DNA of 64,000 nucleotides from Piezodorus guildinii (Eukaryota; Arthropoda; Insecta; Hemiptera; Pentatomidae): positions 103,049,906 to 103,113,905 of the forward strand of contig CM041292.1 of the NCBI GenBank assembly GCA_023052935.1, in the 5' to 3' direction. Both the position numbers and the translations under genes were made by a program. The stretch's first letter is position 1, and every line of letters begins with the position of its first letter. The notes under the pieces were generated by a model. It had not been told where the DNA came from and did not search any database. It saw only the letters and a program-made list of their open reading frames with translations. Positions 32,454-43,930 of this stretch are shown here, piece by piece.

Positions 32454-33303
32454 AATCCTGTAATTCTCAAAGGTCAACTAATTATATGCATTATTATTGA
32501 GGTCATACGTTATTAATGGTAACTTGTTTTTCTTCCTGTGAATATTACTTATTCGTACCAGAAATACCTTTTTTATTTTGTTTCCATTGATTGACCAAGT
32601 AAACGTCATTTTATAAATACAGAGAGGATTTAATTGAAATATTGAAAAAACGCTACAATCTTATCTTACAATCCACTCTACTGTCATATCAAAAACACAT
32701 GCCTCTGACAGATTTATGAAATAGAATCATATCCTGAACAGTTGTATGGGAAATAAAGAGCCATCAGAGACTAGCCATAGACAAATAGGGAAAAAGGATA
32801 AGAAATGACGCGTAAAACATTTAAAGGTAAGACAATAAATAAGAGCTCCTTGGAGGAAAAGGCGGGTAATCGGCGGTGGATGTCGTTAGAGTTCCGGGCC
32901 AGTCCAAGTTGTTATCTGACAGTTGGCGGCCTATCTAGTCTGCGCGCTCCATACCCACTCGGCTTACCTTATACCATAGCCGTCTGTCGATAGGATAAGT
33001 TGCTCTGGGACAATGGCCTGATTTGTTAGCAGCTCCAGGCTTGGGCTTGCTGATCAGTTTTGTTATTACCAGGAGGTCAGGCGGATAGAGAAAGGAACAC
33101 AGCAAAAGGGTTAAAAAAGTTCGTTCTGACTTTAGAATATGTTTCTTGTTCACTCGACAGCTGAAAACAAAATCCAGGTTGTTACCAGAAAGTATTTGAA
33201 TTGTATACAGAAGCCATCAATATTAATGAGAATAACAAATTATTTTGCTGTATAGCAATCATATTGTGATGATATTAGATATTAGGGAAATAATCGTAAA
33301 AAA
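32454..33303. other. Gap with an unassigned GC-richer island
   Basis: Bases 32840-33080 are clearly richer in GC. Short frames are open on both strands, for example a 62-codon plus-strand frame at 32805-32993, but none resembles a known protein. The remainder is AT-rich. Confidence 0.3.
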
Positions 33304-33680
33304 TTGACGTGGGCTACACACGACATTCACTTACCTCGACTGTTAAAATTAATGTAAAAACTATTAAATATACTTCAAATTGACAAATATTTTTACTTGA
33401 TTTTAATAAAACGTGTATTCATTTTCGTTAGAAACATACGATTAAGAATTAAATCATGCAGCTATAATAAATGTTTAATCAGTATATAGTTTATTCCATA
33501 TTGAACTCTCTATTGCCTTTTAAAACTTTTTGTATCAGATAATATTTTTTCTAAAGTCTTTCTCTTTCCAACGGTATATTATACGTCTATATTACTGTTC
33601 TTATATTAAAAAAAAAAAAAAAAATTGTTTTTCTCTCTTATCCTTTAGTCGGTCATTTGAGTCGTCCAAAAAAAGAAGTT
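33304..33680 (+). repeat. Repeat X, copy 6 (left half)
   Basis: Contains CACGACATTCACTTACC, TTTCGTTAGAAACATACG and CAACGGTATATTATACGTCT. It ends at an A run and a degraded stretch, so the right half is missing. Confidence 0.7.
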
Positions 33681-33905
33681 ACGATGAGATGTAGATTAAA
33701 GGTATTTATGCTTAAATAAGAGTGGTATGAGATACCAAAGACGCAGGCTCTGCTGCTACAGTTAAGATTCTACAGTTAAAACCCATTATATAGGTTAGAA
33801 CATATAAGAAGAAAGAGTTCGCTTCGGTGTTGAGATTAAATAGTTTTTTGTGAAATTCAAAAGAATATTTGATGTTATCTAGAATAAGTACCTTCATATA
33901 GTGTG

Positions 33906-34003
33906 GTTTGTTTGTTTACTCATTTAACGTCACTTCATCCTTCTCTGGCTAATTGGGCGATGCTACAGGGGGAGTCCTAAATTTTGCTTATTCAGGTTCA
34001 ATA
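33906..34003 (-). mobile_element. tRNA-headed SINE, family Y, copy 4 (3' end only)
   Basis: Plus-strand GTTTGTTTACTCATTTAACG, CTAATTGGGCGATGCTACAG and GAGTCCTAAATTTTGC. Only the 3' third of the element is left. Confidence 0.75.
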
Positions 34004-35249
34004 TAATGTGGTATACAAAAATGTGATTCGCTATATCCCTCTGCTATCAAAATCAATTCTGATATTGTAACTTTATTTTATTTTCTATCTTTTTTTAAAA
34101 TATCCATTGTATTTATCTATTGTACAAATCCTATATCCTGCGGCTGTTATAAATGATAACAAACCAAAGACAATAAAACCATCTGTTGTGTATATATTTT
34201 CAATATATACTGAAATATTTCAAATAAATTCAGGACAATTTCTATTGATTTACTATAAGTGGTCTTTATTATAACCTTCAAAGATTAAGTAAAGATAGAA
34301 TGTTACTCGTCCATAGCAGTAATAAGCTGACTTCTTTCTTAGTTATTATAACAAGTCGGAAATACCCGCTACTTGAAAGTTTCAGATGCCATTCCTTTCC
34401 AGAATGACAAATTACCTCGGAGCGAGTCAATAGAAGCTGTAGACTCATGTACCCCGTAAAAGAAACTTTATAAAACATTAGTCAGTGTGAAAATATTTGT
34501 CAGTGGACTCTAAAATACTTTATCCCTGCATTTAAAAAAATTCAAATCCAAATTAAAATTTTAATGACACATAAATTATTTACTATACTTTAGTTAAAAA
34601 TGGATATAATTTTATTTTTACATAACTGTCAGGTAAATATATTTCTATGTAACGTTGTTATATTTTTTAATATTGATTTTTAATTAGTATATATTTGTCA
34701 TTGTATTTTAGTGAGTCCTGAATATGGGGAAGGCCCCCGAAACATTGACTTGTGATTGGCGTTTATGGTTTCAAAAGATTTTCATAGAAGATAAAGGAAC
34801 CATCTGTTTATTTATTATGGATATTCTAAGTTTAAAACAAATATATTTAAGTTTACTTCGTATCCATGTTTTAGGTACAAGTTCCCATGGTAAAAAATTA
34901 AATTTATATTGGATTTTACTTTCACTTAGCTACAATTATTGCTTAATAAGTAAAACGGGTTATGGAAACACTAGCTTGCGGATCAATGGCAGCAAGTTAA
35001 TGTTGCCAATAAACTTCTTTAAGGTAGTCATACACATCAGTTGTTCCCTTCACGGATCACCTTTTCGGCATGTATTCTTCTGGCTGGTCTGATAAAATAG
35101 ACTGGGCCTTTGAGTTTCTTTTCACAACTAGTAGTGGAAAATCTTTTTCTCAGAAGACGTTGAGTCCAATTTTCCTAAGGAGTATGACCCATTGGGGCTC
35201 AAAGGCGGTACAAGGTAACAGGATGGGACCAGCAGTATTCGCTTTCCTA
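34004..35249. other. Gap with a hammerhead-like motif
   Basis: At 34713-34751 the plus strand reads GAGTCCTGAATATGGGG, a short loop and CCCCCGAAACATTGACT; see findings. A plus-strand frame at 34724-35092 runs through it but does not resemble a protein family. Confidence 0.35.
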
Positions 35250-35605
35250 TATATGAAATATATTGTAAGGGAAAACATTGCGATCGTGAAAATTTTCGAA
35301 TTCGTGCTATCAGCGGGAAAAATTGTGTGTATGAGGTAAGTCTAGCTGGAAAGCGATAATTCTTCTGTAACTGAAAGTTCATATTTTGGAAGCGTATTAG
35401 CCTGATATGTTACAGCAAATTGTTTAACATATTCAGATGAACCGAAGAGCCTCTTAATACCACTTGCACCTTTTTAAGATTTTCTGAAAAACGGGTCTAC
35501 GATTTTGATTAAACTCGATATATCAAGGTAAACTTTAATGGACTTCAATATCATATAGGTTTCACTCTATTTGAAATAGTCTGTTAGGTACATATACCGA
35601 TCATA
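35250..35605 (-). repeat. Repeat X, copy 7 (right half)
   Basis: CCTATATATGAAATATATTG, ATTGCGATCGTGAAAATTTT, TACGATTTTGATTAAACTCG and ATCATATAGGTTTCACTC. The block with CGATCGTGAAAATTTTCGAA is well preserved, as in the other copies. Confidence 0.75.
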
Positions 35606-35803
35606 ACAAATAAATATACCGGTTAACAGCAAAAGATTTTAGAAAAATGTGTTATGTTATGCCAAAAGTTGTGTAAGGTAATAAGAGAGTGATTAAAAGT
35701 GGATAAAACTAACTGATTTTTGAAGATAATAATATATGATTAGAATGTTCCAGAAGAAGGGCACTGTTGCCCAACTTAAGTATGCGGACACACAGCAACT
35801 CAC
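35606..35803. other. Possible intron side of the candidate exon
   Basis: No recognisable content apart from the donor-like sequence at its right edge. Confidence 0.3.
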
Positions 35804-35893
35804 CAGACCTTCATACGGCTGCTTAGGCCAGCTCGACGGGTCATCTCCTGCGAGGTAAACGGTGCAAGAAGAGAATTCGACATGGGCAACAAA
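35804..35893 (-). CDS. Possible internal host exon (30 codons)
   Basis: On the minus strand a 90-bp stretch reads FVAHVEFSSCTVYLAGDDPS then SWPKQPYEGL with mixed, non-AT-biased codons. It is bounded upstream by CTATTTCAAG as a possible acceptor and downstream by CTG|GTGAGT, a strong donor match. The length is a multiple of three and both boundaries are in phase 0. I do not recognise the protein and see no partner exon, so this may be chance. It stands out because the surrounding sequence is AT-rich and repeat-derived. Confidence 0.3.
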
Positions 35894-36189
35894 CTTGAAA
35901 TAGTTCTGAGTGATTGTGAGATGAGTGTGCAAAAGCTATTAAAGTTTTTAAAGAAGTGTAAACTCTACAATTTGATATAGTTAATTATACATTTGGACCC
36001 AATGTTTATAATCCAACTTTGTGATATAATGTTAACAATTATGATCTAAAAACAAAAGTAAGTATGTATAATGCTAATGACCCTACAAGGGTAGATGCAT
36101 TTGCATAAATAAATAAATAAATATGATAGATTCAATATTCAATAAAACACATGTTTCTATCGAAAACTTATTTAATTATCTCTTTTTTA
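35894..36189. other. AT-rich spacer
   Basis: Nothing recognised, apart from (AAAT)n near 36108-36121. Confidence 0.35.
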
Positions 36190-36482
36190 GGGATCACTTG
36201 TAGTTGGGTGGCACAACAGGCTCCTATGCCAAAGGTCACGGCTTCAAACCCGCAGGTGGTCCTAGGATTTTTTAATGGGAGTAAAAATTCCTTAGTTATG
36301 CCGTCCTTCGGAGGGGACGTTAAAAGTGGTCCCGAGCCTGTACGATGTCAGGCACTCGTTACGCGTTAAAGATACCTATCCTAATAAAACCTGGATAGGC
36401 AAAATTTAGGACCGCCACTGTAGCATCGTCCGATTAGCCATAGTAGCATAAAGTGACGTTAAATAAATAAACAAACAAACAA
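36190..36482 (+). mobile_element. tRNA-headed SINE, family Y, copy 5 (sense)
   Basis: The only plus-strand copy and complete. Head: GTAGTTGGGTGGCACAACAG and GGCTTCAAACCC (B box with one change). Body: GGTCCTAGGATTTTTTAATG, GTCCTTCGGAGGGGACGTTA and GCATCGTCCGATTAGCC. Tail: AAATAAATAAACAAACAAAC. No clear TSD. Confidence 0.88.
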
Positions 36483-36540
36483 TTGTTGTTTGTTTTGTTT
36501 AGTTTTAGGGCGTAAAAATGTTTTGTGTAAAATGTAAAAA

Positions 36541-37615
36541 TTATTCGCTATCTACATTAATGACCTCCCTCTCCATATCCATCACTCTAAATGCCACCTC
36601 TATGCTGACGATTTCCAAATATACCTCTCCTTCCCACCTTCCGACCTATTACAAGCTACAAAAAGATTACAAGAGGACATAAATCGAATAAGCCACTGGG
36701 CTAAAGTTAATATGTTAAAGTTAAATGTTGAGAAAACAAAAGCTATTGTAATAGGATCCCATCACCTCCTGAAAACTGTTCCTCATATCCCAACCCTGTT
36801 TCTAAATAGTAATCCTATAAATTTCCACCCGACTGTCAGGAATCTGGGAGTAACCTTTGACCAAACTCTATCCTTCAAAAATCATATTTCCGAAATCTCT
36901 CATCGTACCTTTTAAACCTTAAAGCGACTGTATTCCCTCCGTCACCTATTCCCGCTTGAAACTCCTAGTACCTCTCTAATATTTCCCCACTTTTGCTGTA
37001 CGGTATACGGTGGTGTGTCTGGGGATCTCGAGGTAAAAATAAAACGCTTTATTAATTGCTTTGTTCAATTCATCTTCGGGGTCCCTAGATACACCTCTGT
37101 ATCCCAATTTTATGGCGAGTTGAAGTGGCTCAATCCTTCCAATCGTCGCAAGTATTTCCTTGCGTCATTCCTTTACCAAGTAATCCAATCCCGCCGTGCA
37201 TCATACATTTTTGACCTCCTACAGTTCAAATCCTCTGTCCATCCCCGTTGTACACGCTCCAGGCCTTCAGATTTATACAGTACGACCCACCGAACTGCAC
37301 ATTTCGACAGATCCTTTCTTATCCGATCCTCAATCCTATGGAACTCTATCCCTCCTACCATCCGTCACTCCAATTCTCTTCCTACCTTCAAATCACGTAT
37401 ATTCGATCACTTTATGAATACTCAGGCTCAATAGAATTGTAAATAAGCTTTTTTATATATTTTGTTTTTGTTTTTTTCTCATTGAAAAATGTCTATTTCA
37501 TACCAGTAATTATTAACTCGTTTGTATTCATTTAATTTACTCCAAGCCCTTTTTGTACATTCTGTATATCTTATTCTAAAGGGACATGTCCCAGAATAAT
37601 AAAGAATTTATTTTT
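36541..37615 (+). pseudogene. CR1-like LINE, RT active site to 3' end
   Basis: Frames read LFAIYINDLPLHI, CHLYADDFQIYLSFPPSDLL (active site), INRISHWAKVNMLKLNVEKT, NLGVTFDQTLSFKNHISEIS, a stop, LYSLRHLFPLETP, a gap, then KIKRFINCFVQFIFGVPRYT, YGELKWLNPSNRRKYFLASF, FLIRSSILWNSIPPTIRHSN and LPTFKSRIFDHF. This order fits CR1/L2-type reverse transcriptases. A stop at about 36913 and a frame shift at about 37000 break it. The 3' untranslated region ends AAAGGGACATGTCCCAGAAT plus AATAAAGAATTTA and an A-rich tail. It is 5'-truncated just before the active site. Confidence 0.88.
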
Positions 37616-37929
37616 AAAAAAACAGCAAAGTCATCAACGCCCGATGGTTAGGTATGGTTCATACTAGGTTCATTACTCCAGATAGAGAGGGGGGTGGCAA
37701 AAGGGGAAAGGCGACACCCAGACCCGCGAGAGGCCCGACTAGGGTCAGAAGGCGCCAAAGTCTACCATATTAAAGGGTAGGTGTATAAGTAGTATTGAGA
37801 ATACGAGGGTCGTTCTGAGGATGTGGATAAAAAAACACGTAGTCCTATGCTTACATCCTTACATTAGTACATTCACCAATGACAAACAAAAAATTATCTC
37901 ATTTATCTTTTCACTTTCACTTACCTACA
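37616..37929. other. GC-richer unassigned stretch
   Basis: Bases 37640-37760 are G-rich (GAGAGGGGGGTGGCAAAAGG) but show no open frame of note and no repeat match. Confidence 0.35.
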
Positions 37930-38138
37930 TATTTCATCTTTAACTGAATCCTTCAACTGATTTTAACAACGGAGGTTAGTGAAACTCGTGTGTTGTGAGC
38001 ACCAAGTTTTTAGAAAAGAATTAGACATGTCACCTTACCATTGAAAAAAAACGGGTAAATATACAGGTTGAATGTATTTTATAAAGGAGAAAAGATCAAA
38101 CATATTTTTTAGGTTGTTAATTTTTTAACATAAAAATG

Positions 38139-38210
<72 letters not shown>

Positions 38211-38480
38211 AAATATACCATTGATAAACAATAGATTTTTTAATCTTACATTAACATTTATGTAAGGTAGCGTAGAGTAACGAGAAGCGAGTATTACTAA
38301 CAATAAGTGATTGTTGTAGATAATAATTTCTATGGTTTATTTAATCTAAAATAAACGTTTTCATCGAGAATATAGGTAGTTCTTAAAACTTTTTTTTTAA
38401 TCTAAAAATATTTAAAAGTTATAAAATTGATTTTAACTACTGAACTAAGTAAATTCCATGTTGTGCGAAGCAGGTTTTCT
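37930..38480 (-). repeat. Repeat X, copy 8, with an internal (TA)n tract
   Basis: Two copies of the terminal block are present: GATTTTAACAACGGAGGTTA near 37970, and a degraded one at 38435-38475. Between them lie GGGTAAATATACAGGTTGAA and AAAGGAGAAAAGATCAAACA, the uninterrupted counterpart of the LINE insertion site at 16.5 kb. A (TA)n run of about 67 bp at 38142-38208 replaces part of the unit. Confidence 0.65.
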
Positions 38481-38679
38481 TCTAACAGCTACTTAATGCT
38501 AATTTGAAAACTATTTTTGGCTAAATATTATATGATTAATATAAAGATTTTAAAATGTATAATTTTTTTTTTTTTTTTGTTCTCCATTGCTATTTGCCAT
38601 CTGCCAAAAAAAAAAAAAAAAATGCAATAACCAAATATGATAACTTCCGAACGTCGGTTAAATCAAGGTATCTCTAGGC

Positions 38680-39312
38680 CACCGCCTTAAAATTCGTCGA
38701 GGTGGGTTGGTTTAGGATTTAAGTGTTTGGGCCAATGGGTTGTAAGTCAGTCCGTCATGAAATCTTTTATAATATTCTGTGGCTGTGTCTGACACTGTGA
38801 GACATAGTCCTGGGACATAGTCCTTGTGAAGTAATTCTTTGGTTACATAAAACGATGCATCCACGATTTTTCGCTATTTTTTTTATTGAAAAGACTGAAT
38901 TATTAGGATGTTAAAGTTTTTGGCTGATCTCCATAGCTCTATCGCATATGTCCATAATAGTTTGATTATATTAGTTAGACGGAATAGTAGTCCAAATCAT
39001 CTGTGTCATCTGTTGTCTTTTAAGTCTAATGTGGGTCCTCCATGTCAGTCTTTTGTATAAGTACAGTACCAAATATCGTACTTCTTCTATTGTTGGAATA
39101 GGTTTATCTTCGAAATAGACTGCTGGACAATCCCCATGATTGAGCTTGAAAACGATAAATAAACACTGTGATTGATTCATTTTCACTTTCCATCTATTAG
39201 TCCAAATGAATAAATCATCAATGTAGTTTTGCAACATGAAAGATGCCAGAACTGGGTTTTGATGGGATGTCAAAAGAGCTGTATCGTCTGCAAAAGTAAC
39301 TAGTAAGGTGTG
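38680..39312 (-). pseudogene. Jockey-like LINE, ORF2 3' end (variant 2)
   Basis: The minus strand reads LVTFADDTALLTSHQNPVLA (active site), LFIWTNRWKVKMNQSQCLFI, IPTIEEVRYLVLYLYKRLTW and RTHIRLKRQQMTQ, then a degraded C-terminus. It matches the variant at 3.96-4.69 kb. It is 5'-truncated just before the FADD box and ends 35 bp from the hairpin at 39347. Confidence 0.85.
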
Positions 39313-39346
39313 GTAATTCTCTGGTAAGTCTGAGGTCTTTCATTTT

Positions 39347-39524
39347 TTAACCAATGAAAAGTTAAATTTTGTTTTGATTTAATCATGCAAGGAATAAAAT
39401 TAAAATTATCTTTATATTAATTATATTTTCAAAATTATTCGAAAATATGATTAATATAAACATAATTTTAATTTTATTCCTTGCATGATTAAATCAGAAC
39501 AAAATTTAACTTTTCATTGGTTAA
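39347..39524. repeat. Near-perfect 84-bp-arm hairpin
   Basis: The left arm 39347-39430 begins TTAACCAATGAAAAGTTAAA and the right arm 39441-39524 is its reverse complement with three mismatches by my reading. The loop is 10 bases. A transcript of either strand would form one long stem. Nothing codes here. It could be a hairpin RNA source, a tiny foldback element or a replication-generated palindrome. Confidence 0.85.
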
Positions 39525-42183
39525 CGACCATGGTGGTCATAGTGAAAGATATAGTTTCTACCCAAGCCTACCTTGAAATAATGAATAGGGTTACCGAAGG
39601 AGCGTAATCACTCTTTGGTTGGGCCCCATCTAGGTGCCTATTATTTCCCACTATCTGTAGTTAGGCAGCGCTTAGGTCGTATTTTCTCTGAGCTGTTGCC
39701 TCCGGCTTTAGTAGGATTTATCATTTCGGCACCTTTTAAGTAGGATCTGGGTTTCGTTAATAATAACTTCCTTGGGTATAGCTTCAATGTATAAATTACT
39801 GATGATAATGTTGGAAAATAGACAGATTGATTTTACCCTTAAGATTTATCGAATCCGAATCTTTTTAAAATGCGATGGAAACTATGCTTTTTATTTGATT
39901 TTCACTTAAATAAGTAATTTAAAAAAAAACATGGAAGTTATGATATTATGGTCGCAATGTTCTGGTTCCAATAAAATTTTGATTGTAACTCTCTCCACTG
40001 CAAAGTTAGCACATTCTCTATCTGTATATTCGATAAAATAATCTCTCTCTCTCTCCCTCTTTCTTGATATTTACAACTGTAAATATTATATAGTAATTAT
40101 ATATATATATATATATATATATAATAATATTAATTATTTTTGGTTTCCGCGAACTCTTCCAAATCACGCGACGGATTTTGATATGGTTTTCGATTTCATT
40201 TACCGCATTTCTTTAGATTGAAAAATTTAATGTTCTGTAATAAAGGTAATATCAAATCTTTCCTGAAATATGTTTAGTAATAAAGGAGAATAATATACCG
40301 TTGGAAAGCTCAAGATTTTAAGTAAATATACTTTAAAATAAGTTTTAAAAGTTAATATAATGTCGTTATAAGCTTTTAAAGATATGTTTATATGTTATTT
40401 GTCATATTTGTAATAGGGAAGATGATGTGGGTTCAGTGATGCTATCACAAGTTATATTCTTCCTAAGTAAACAAGAGTTTAAAAAATATATTACTTATCA
40501 AAACATATGTTTTTAAAATAAATAGAAAGTTTTTATATTTATTAAAATTCCACTGTTATTTATTATTTCTACTTTAAAGATTATTTAATGAAAACAGATA
40601 TTTTACATTAAGCTATATTGGAACTTTACGAAAACTAAAATGAACTTTCTACAAATAGAATAAATGAATAAAATAGAAACTGTTGTCATTTATGTTTTTT
40701 GTTAATATCATAGCCTCGCTGGTCTAACCATTTGATTATTTTGAATGTAACATTTTCCATAAAAGTTAGTATTGAATATTCCAGCTGTTAAGCCTCTTTT
40801 TCTCTATCTATTTATAAAATCGTCTAGCAATTCTTGGCTTCCCCGATAAACTCTGACTCGGTCAATTAATGCATTTTTAAAAACATAATGACACCACATT
40901 CAAATTGTATCTTAGCAAAGCAGGAATCGATTCAATACTCTCTCTCACTCTCTTAGGCTATAGGCATAAGTAGTAATATAGACGTATAATATACCGTTGG
41001 AAAGCGCAAGATTTGATTATGGAAAAGTTCATAGGCAATAAAATAAATCGGACAAGTTAATAGAAAGATGTTATAACACTTATGAACAAATGTTATGGAT
41101 TAGGGAGGTTTTGATGATGCATGGTGATTGTCCAGTATATTATATATTGAATATATTTTTTATTCTTTTTTGCAGTTTTCGTTGCGATAAACCAAACCTA
41201 CAAATTAATAAACTTTTAATTGGTCAAGCTGAACATAAATAACACCGCATTTAAATTGCATCCTTGCGAAGTAAAGGCGTGTCGATAGTATTCTATAGTT
41301 CGGCTTTAAGTGGTTGTAAAGATATGATTTCTCCTCTTTACAATCAGCCTGAGTTTTGGTCCAGGCGCTCAGCTATACACGTGGACACTGTAAGAAACTT
41401 CTTCAACTTCAATTATGTCCGTCTCATAAGGAAGCTTTTTGCGACCGAGGTCGTAAATCATTGAACAGACCGTGTTGGACAACCTATCTCCATTAATTTG
41501 TTAATCGTTTAACGGTCTGCTTGGACCTCGGGGTAGCTTTAAGGCCCCGTTGGAGGTTCACCCATTACTCTTCTTATTAGCGACAGACTCCTTTCTCGAG
41601 ACTTTTATAGCTTGCACTACATTCGTATTCGTGCTCGTCGAGGGTAAGAAACGCCCGCCTCTATATTTACGCCCGTATGTGTATCTGTATTAAATCTGTA
41701 ATTCACTTTGTTGATTGGAAGTTTACTGGCGGAGGAAACGATGAGAGTCTCGATCAGCTTTCTCTATAAGGGAGGAAATTGACTTGTCAAGGAATACGCC
41801 TCGCTGTATAAGGCCTTTTTACGTTGTCTGAGTTATTATTCAGCGGCTCTTCTACCTACCATTTACGTTTATTTCTTTATTTTTTTTACTTTACACACTT
41901 TTTCTTCAATTCATTATGAGCAAAAAAAAAAAAAAAAAAAAAAAATTGGAACTTTAAAAATCCGCTACGATAAAAGAGATATGTTTTTGTATGGAAGAAG
42001 TTAGTTCAGGGTGCAGACAAAAGAATACACTTTATTTACTGGTGCCGACTTTTATATGTTATGTTTTTGTTTTTCTTTATATTATCATTTGTCTCAGTAA
42101 GGAGAGTAATAAAAGTGCTTTGAGACAACTTTCAAGAATATTTACTAAAAAAAGGTAAAGTAAAAAAATAAATGAAAAAAACA
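39525..42183. other. Long gap, mostly unassigned
   Basis: Small repeat X fragments with ATATACCGTTGGAAAGC lie at about 40285-40325 and 40970-41012. A (TC)n run lies at 40041-40062, (TA)n at 40098-40122 and poly(A) at 41924-41945. Bases 41260-41880 are less AT-rich and have short open frames on both strands without family resemblance. I see no gene. Confidence 0.4.
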
Positions 42184-42325
42184 TGATTTTCACTTACCTC
42201 CGTTGTTAAAATCAATTTAAGAATTTTCAAATACAGTTAGAGATGCAAATAAATTAAACTAATATATAATTTATTAAATTGAATTTCTATAGAAACATGT
42301 GTTTTATTAAATAATTCATATATAC
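42184..42325 (+). repeat. Repeat X, copy 9 (left end)
   Basis: CACTTACCTCCGTTGTTAAA, ACAGTTAGAGATGCAAATAA and TTTCTATAGAAACATGTGTT, then similarity stops at the R1-like fragment. Confidence 0.75.
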
Positions 42326-42327
42326 AG

Positions 42328-42935
42328 TGGCAGGGAACCGCTCCTCCTCAAGCACTCCCAGCAACTCGTTCGAATATTAGCTTTCATAGAGCTGGGCCAA
42401 GGACAGATCCTTTAGGACGTCCTCTCCCTATGGAAACTTCAGTCTCATAGGAATTCTTTACAAACCTTTAAAAACCTATATTGGAGGTAGCTATTACCAA
42501 GAGCGTATAAGTTACTGAGAGCTTATTACTTATGCAGCTGTTGAAGCATCGGCCACCAGATGCTATCAAAAGCAGGAATATGCCAAAGAGCAGATGCATG
42601 ACGTATCGCTCCGTTTTATACTGCCCCGTTTGTACGAACATAAAGGAGGCCATCTGCGGTTCCCTTTTCCTTGATAGAACAGTATTGCCGCGGATGGCTT
42701 GCTATTGGAAGAAATAGTCATAAGCTCGTTAAGATTTGATTTTCCACACCTTGCTCAAAAAAGGAAGGATGAATATGGGTCTATAGGACTTAGGGACCTG
42801 CTTATCCCTACCTCTCCCTTGTAGAGGAGTCTCAAACCGGCGATTGTTCATTTTTCGGATAGTATCCCTATCAAGGCAATCATTGAAAATATTCAGAAGC
42901 TTATCTTTTATATAAGGGAAACTGTTTTTCAAGAT
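42328..42935 (-). pseudogene. R1-like LINE reverse transcriptase fragment
   Basis: The minus strand reads FPYIKDKLLNIFNDCLDRD, YRPIFILPFLSKVWKI, then a damaged middle and YETEVSIGRGRPKGSVLGPA with LWKLIFERV. A PxGSVLGPxLW box with the preceding SYRPI.LLP-type block is typical of R1-clade or related LINEs (usually CPQGSVLGP; here RPKGSVLGP). The stretch between is rearranged and carries stops. The YADD box is not present, so the copy is truncated on both sides. Confidence 0.75.
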
Positions 42936-43040
42936 TTTGAACGATTTTGATTAAACTCGCTATATCGATATAATATTTGAAGAATTTTAATATAATATCA
43001 GTTTCATTCTAATTGAAATAGTTTGACAGGGGATGACGAT
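42936..43040 (-). repeat. Repeat X fragment (copy 10)
   Basis: AACGATTTTGATTAAACTCG, CTATATCGATATAAT and TCAGTTTCATTCTAATTG. It points opposite to copy 9 on the other side of the R1-like fragment, so the two are not halves of one split copy. Confidence 0.65.
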
Positions 43041-43227
43041 GAGACATTTTTCGTCCTAAAATTTAGACAAAAAGAAAGTATGACATTAGAATAGTTTATA
43101 AAATGCCAATGTATTCCGTAACCACATCGAACCTCAGATATGAACAATTTTATTTTTCCACAAAAAAAAAACAACAACAATGTTTTTAACTGAAATATTG
43201 GGTAAAGCTTCTTGAATACTATAGAAG

Positions 43228-43410
43228 AAAATAGACTACGCTGTTCATGTGAAAAGAATGCGGGAAGATAGAATAGCTAAAATGTGTAAGAGGCGAGGAT
43301 GAATGAAAAAAGGGCACGGAGCTCTAGAAGAGAATAGAGGCATGGATTGGGGCAGACTGTGGGGTAGCTAGTTGGTAGGCTCTACAAGAGGATATGATTA
43401 TGAAGAACCA
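43228..43410 (+). pseudogene. Possible LINE C-terminal tail
   Basis: A frame reads VHVKRMREDRIAKMCKRRG followed by MDWGRLWGS. The HVxRMxxDRI...RRG pattern resembles the C-terminus of RTE/L2-like elements. It is short and without a reverse transcriptase core next to it, so the call is tentative. Confidence 0.35.
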
Positions 43411-43869
43411 TAAAAACTTTTCCCATTGAGATTCACGACATAGTTAATGAACATTTTTAAAATCAGTTATTTCTATATAATACTTTCGTAATAGTAATAG
43501 GTACATAGCTGGAATAAAAAACAAACTACTCTTCATTCTAGATAAATACTGATTTTGCTTTCATTTGAATCTTCTAGCGTTTTAGCGTTCCATAAAATAT
43601 AAAATGAAAAACATCTTAGATAAAAAAAAATAAGGCCTTAGTGAAGCTGTGATAGCAACTCTAGTTGGATGTTTATTAATTAACTATAAATTTTCCTTTG
43701 ACTGCACTAATGCGTGATGGAAACGGTGTTTTCTGCTAAGATATGCTACGGTAGCGGTATTAATATGGTTATCAGACGACATTTGACAGATGATCGGGCG
43801 CAGCAATGAAGTGTATACCATACACATCAACAAAGATAAACGTAAGGTATTACTATGGAGTGTATAAAC

Positions 43870-43930
<61 letters not shown>

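Noticed and set aside
36151..36369. A 72-codon plus-strand frame starting with a hydrophobic stretch
   Set aside because: It is mostly the SINE Y body read in one frame; other SINE copies do not keep the frame.
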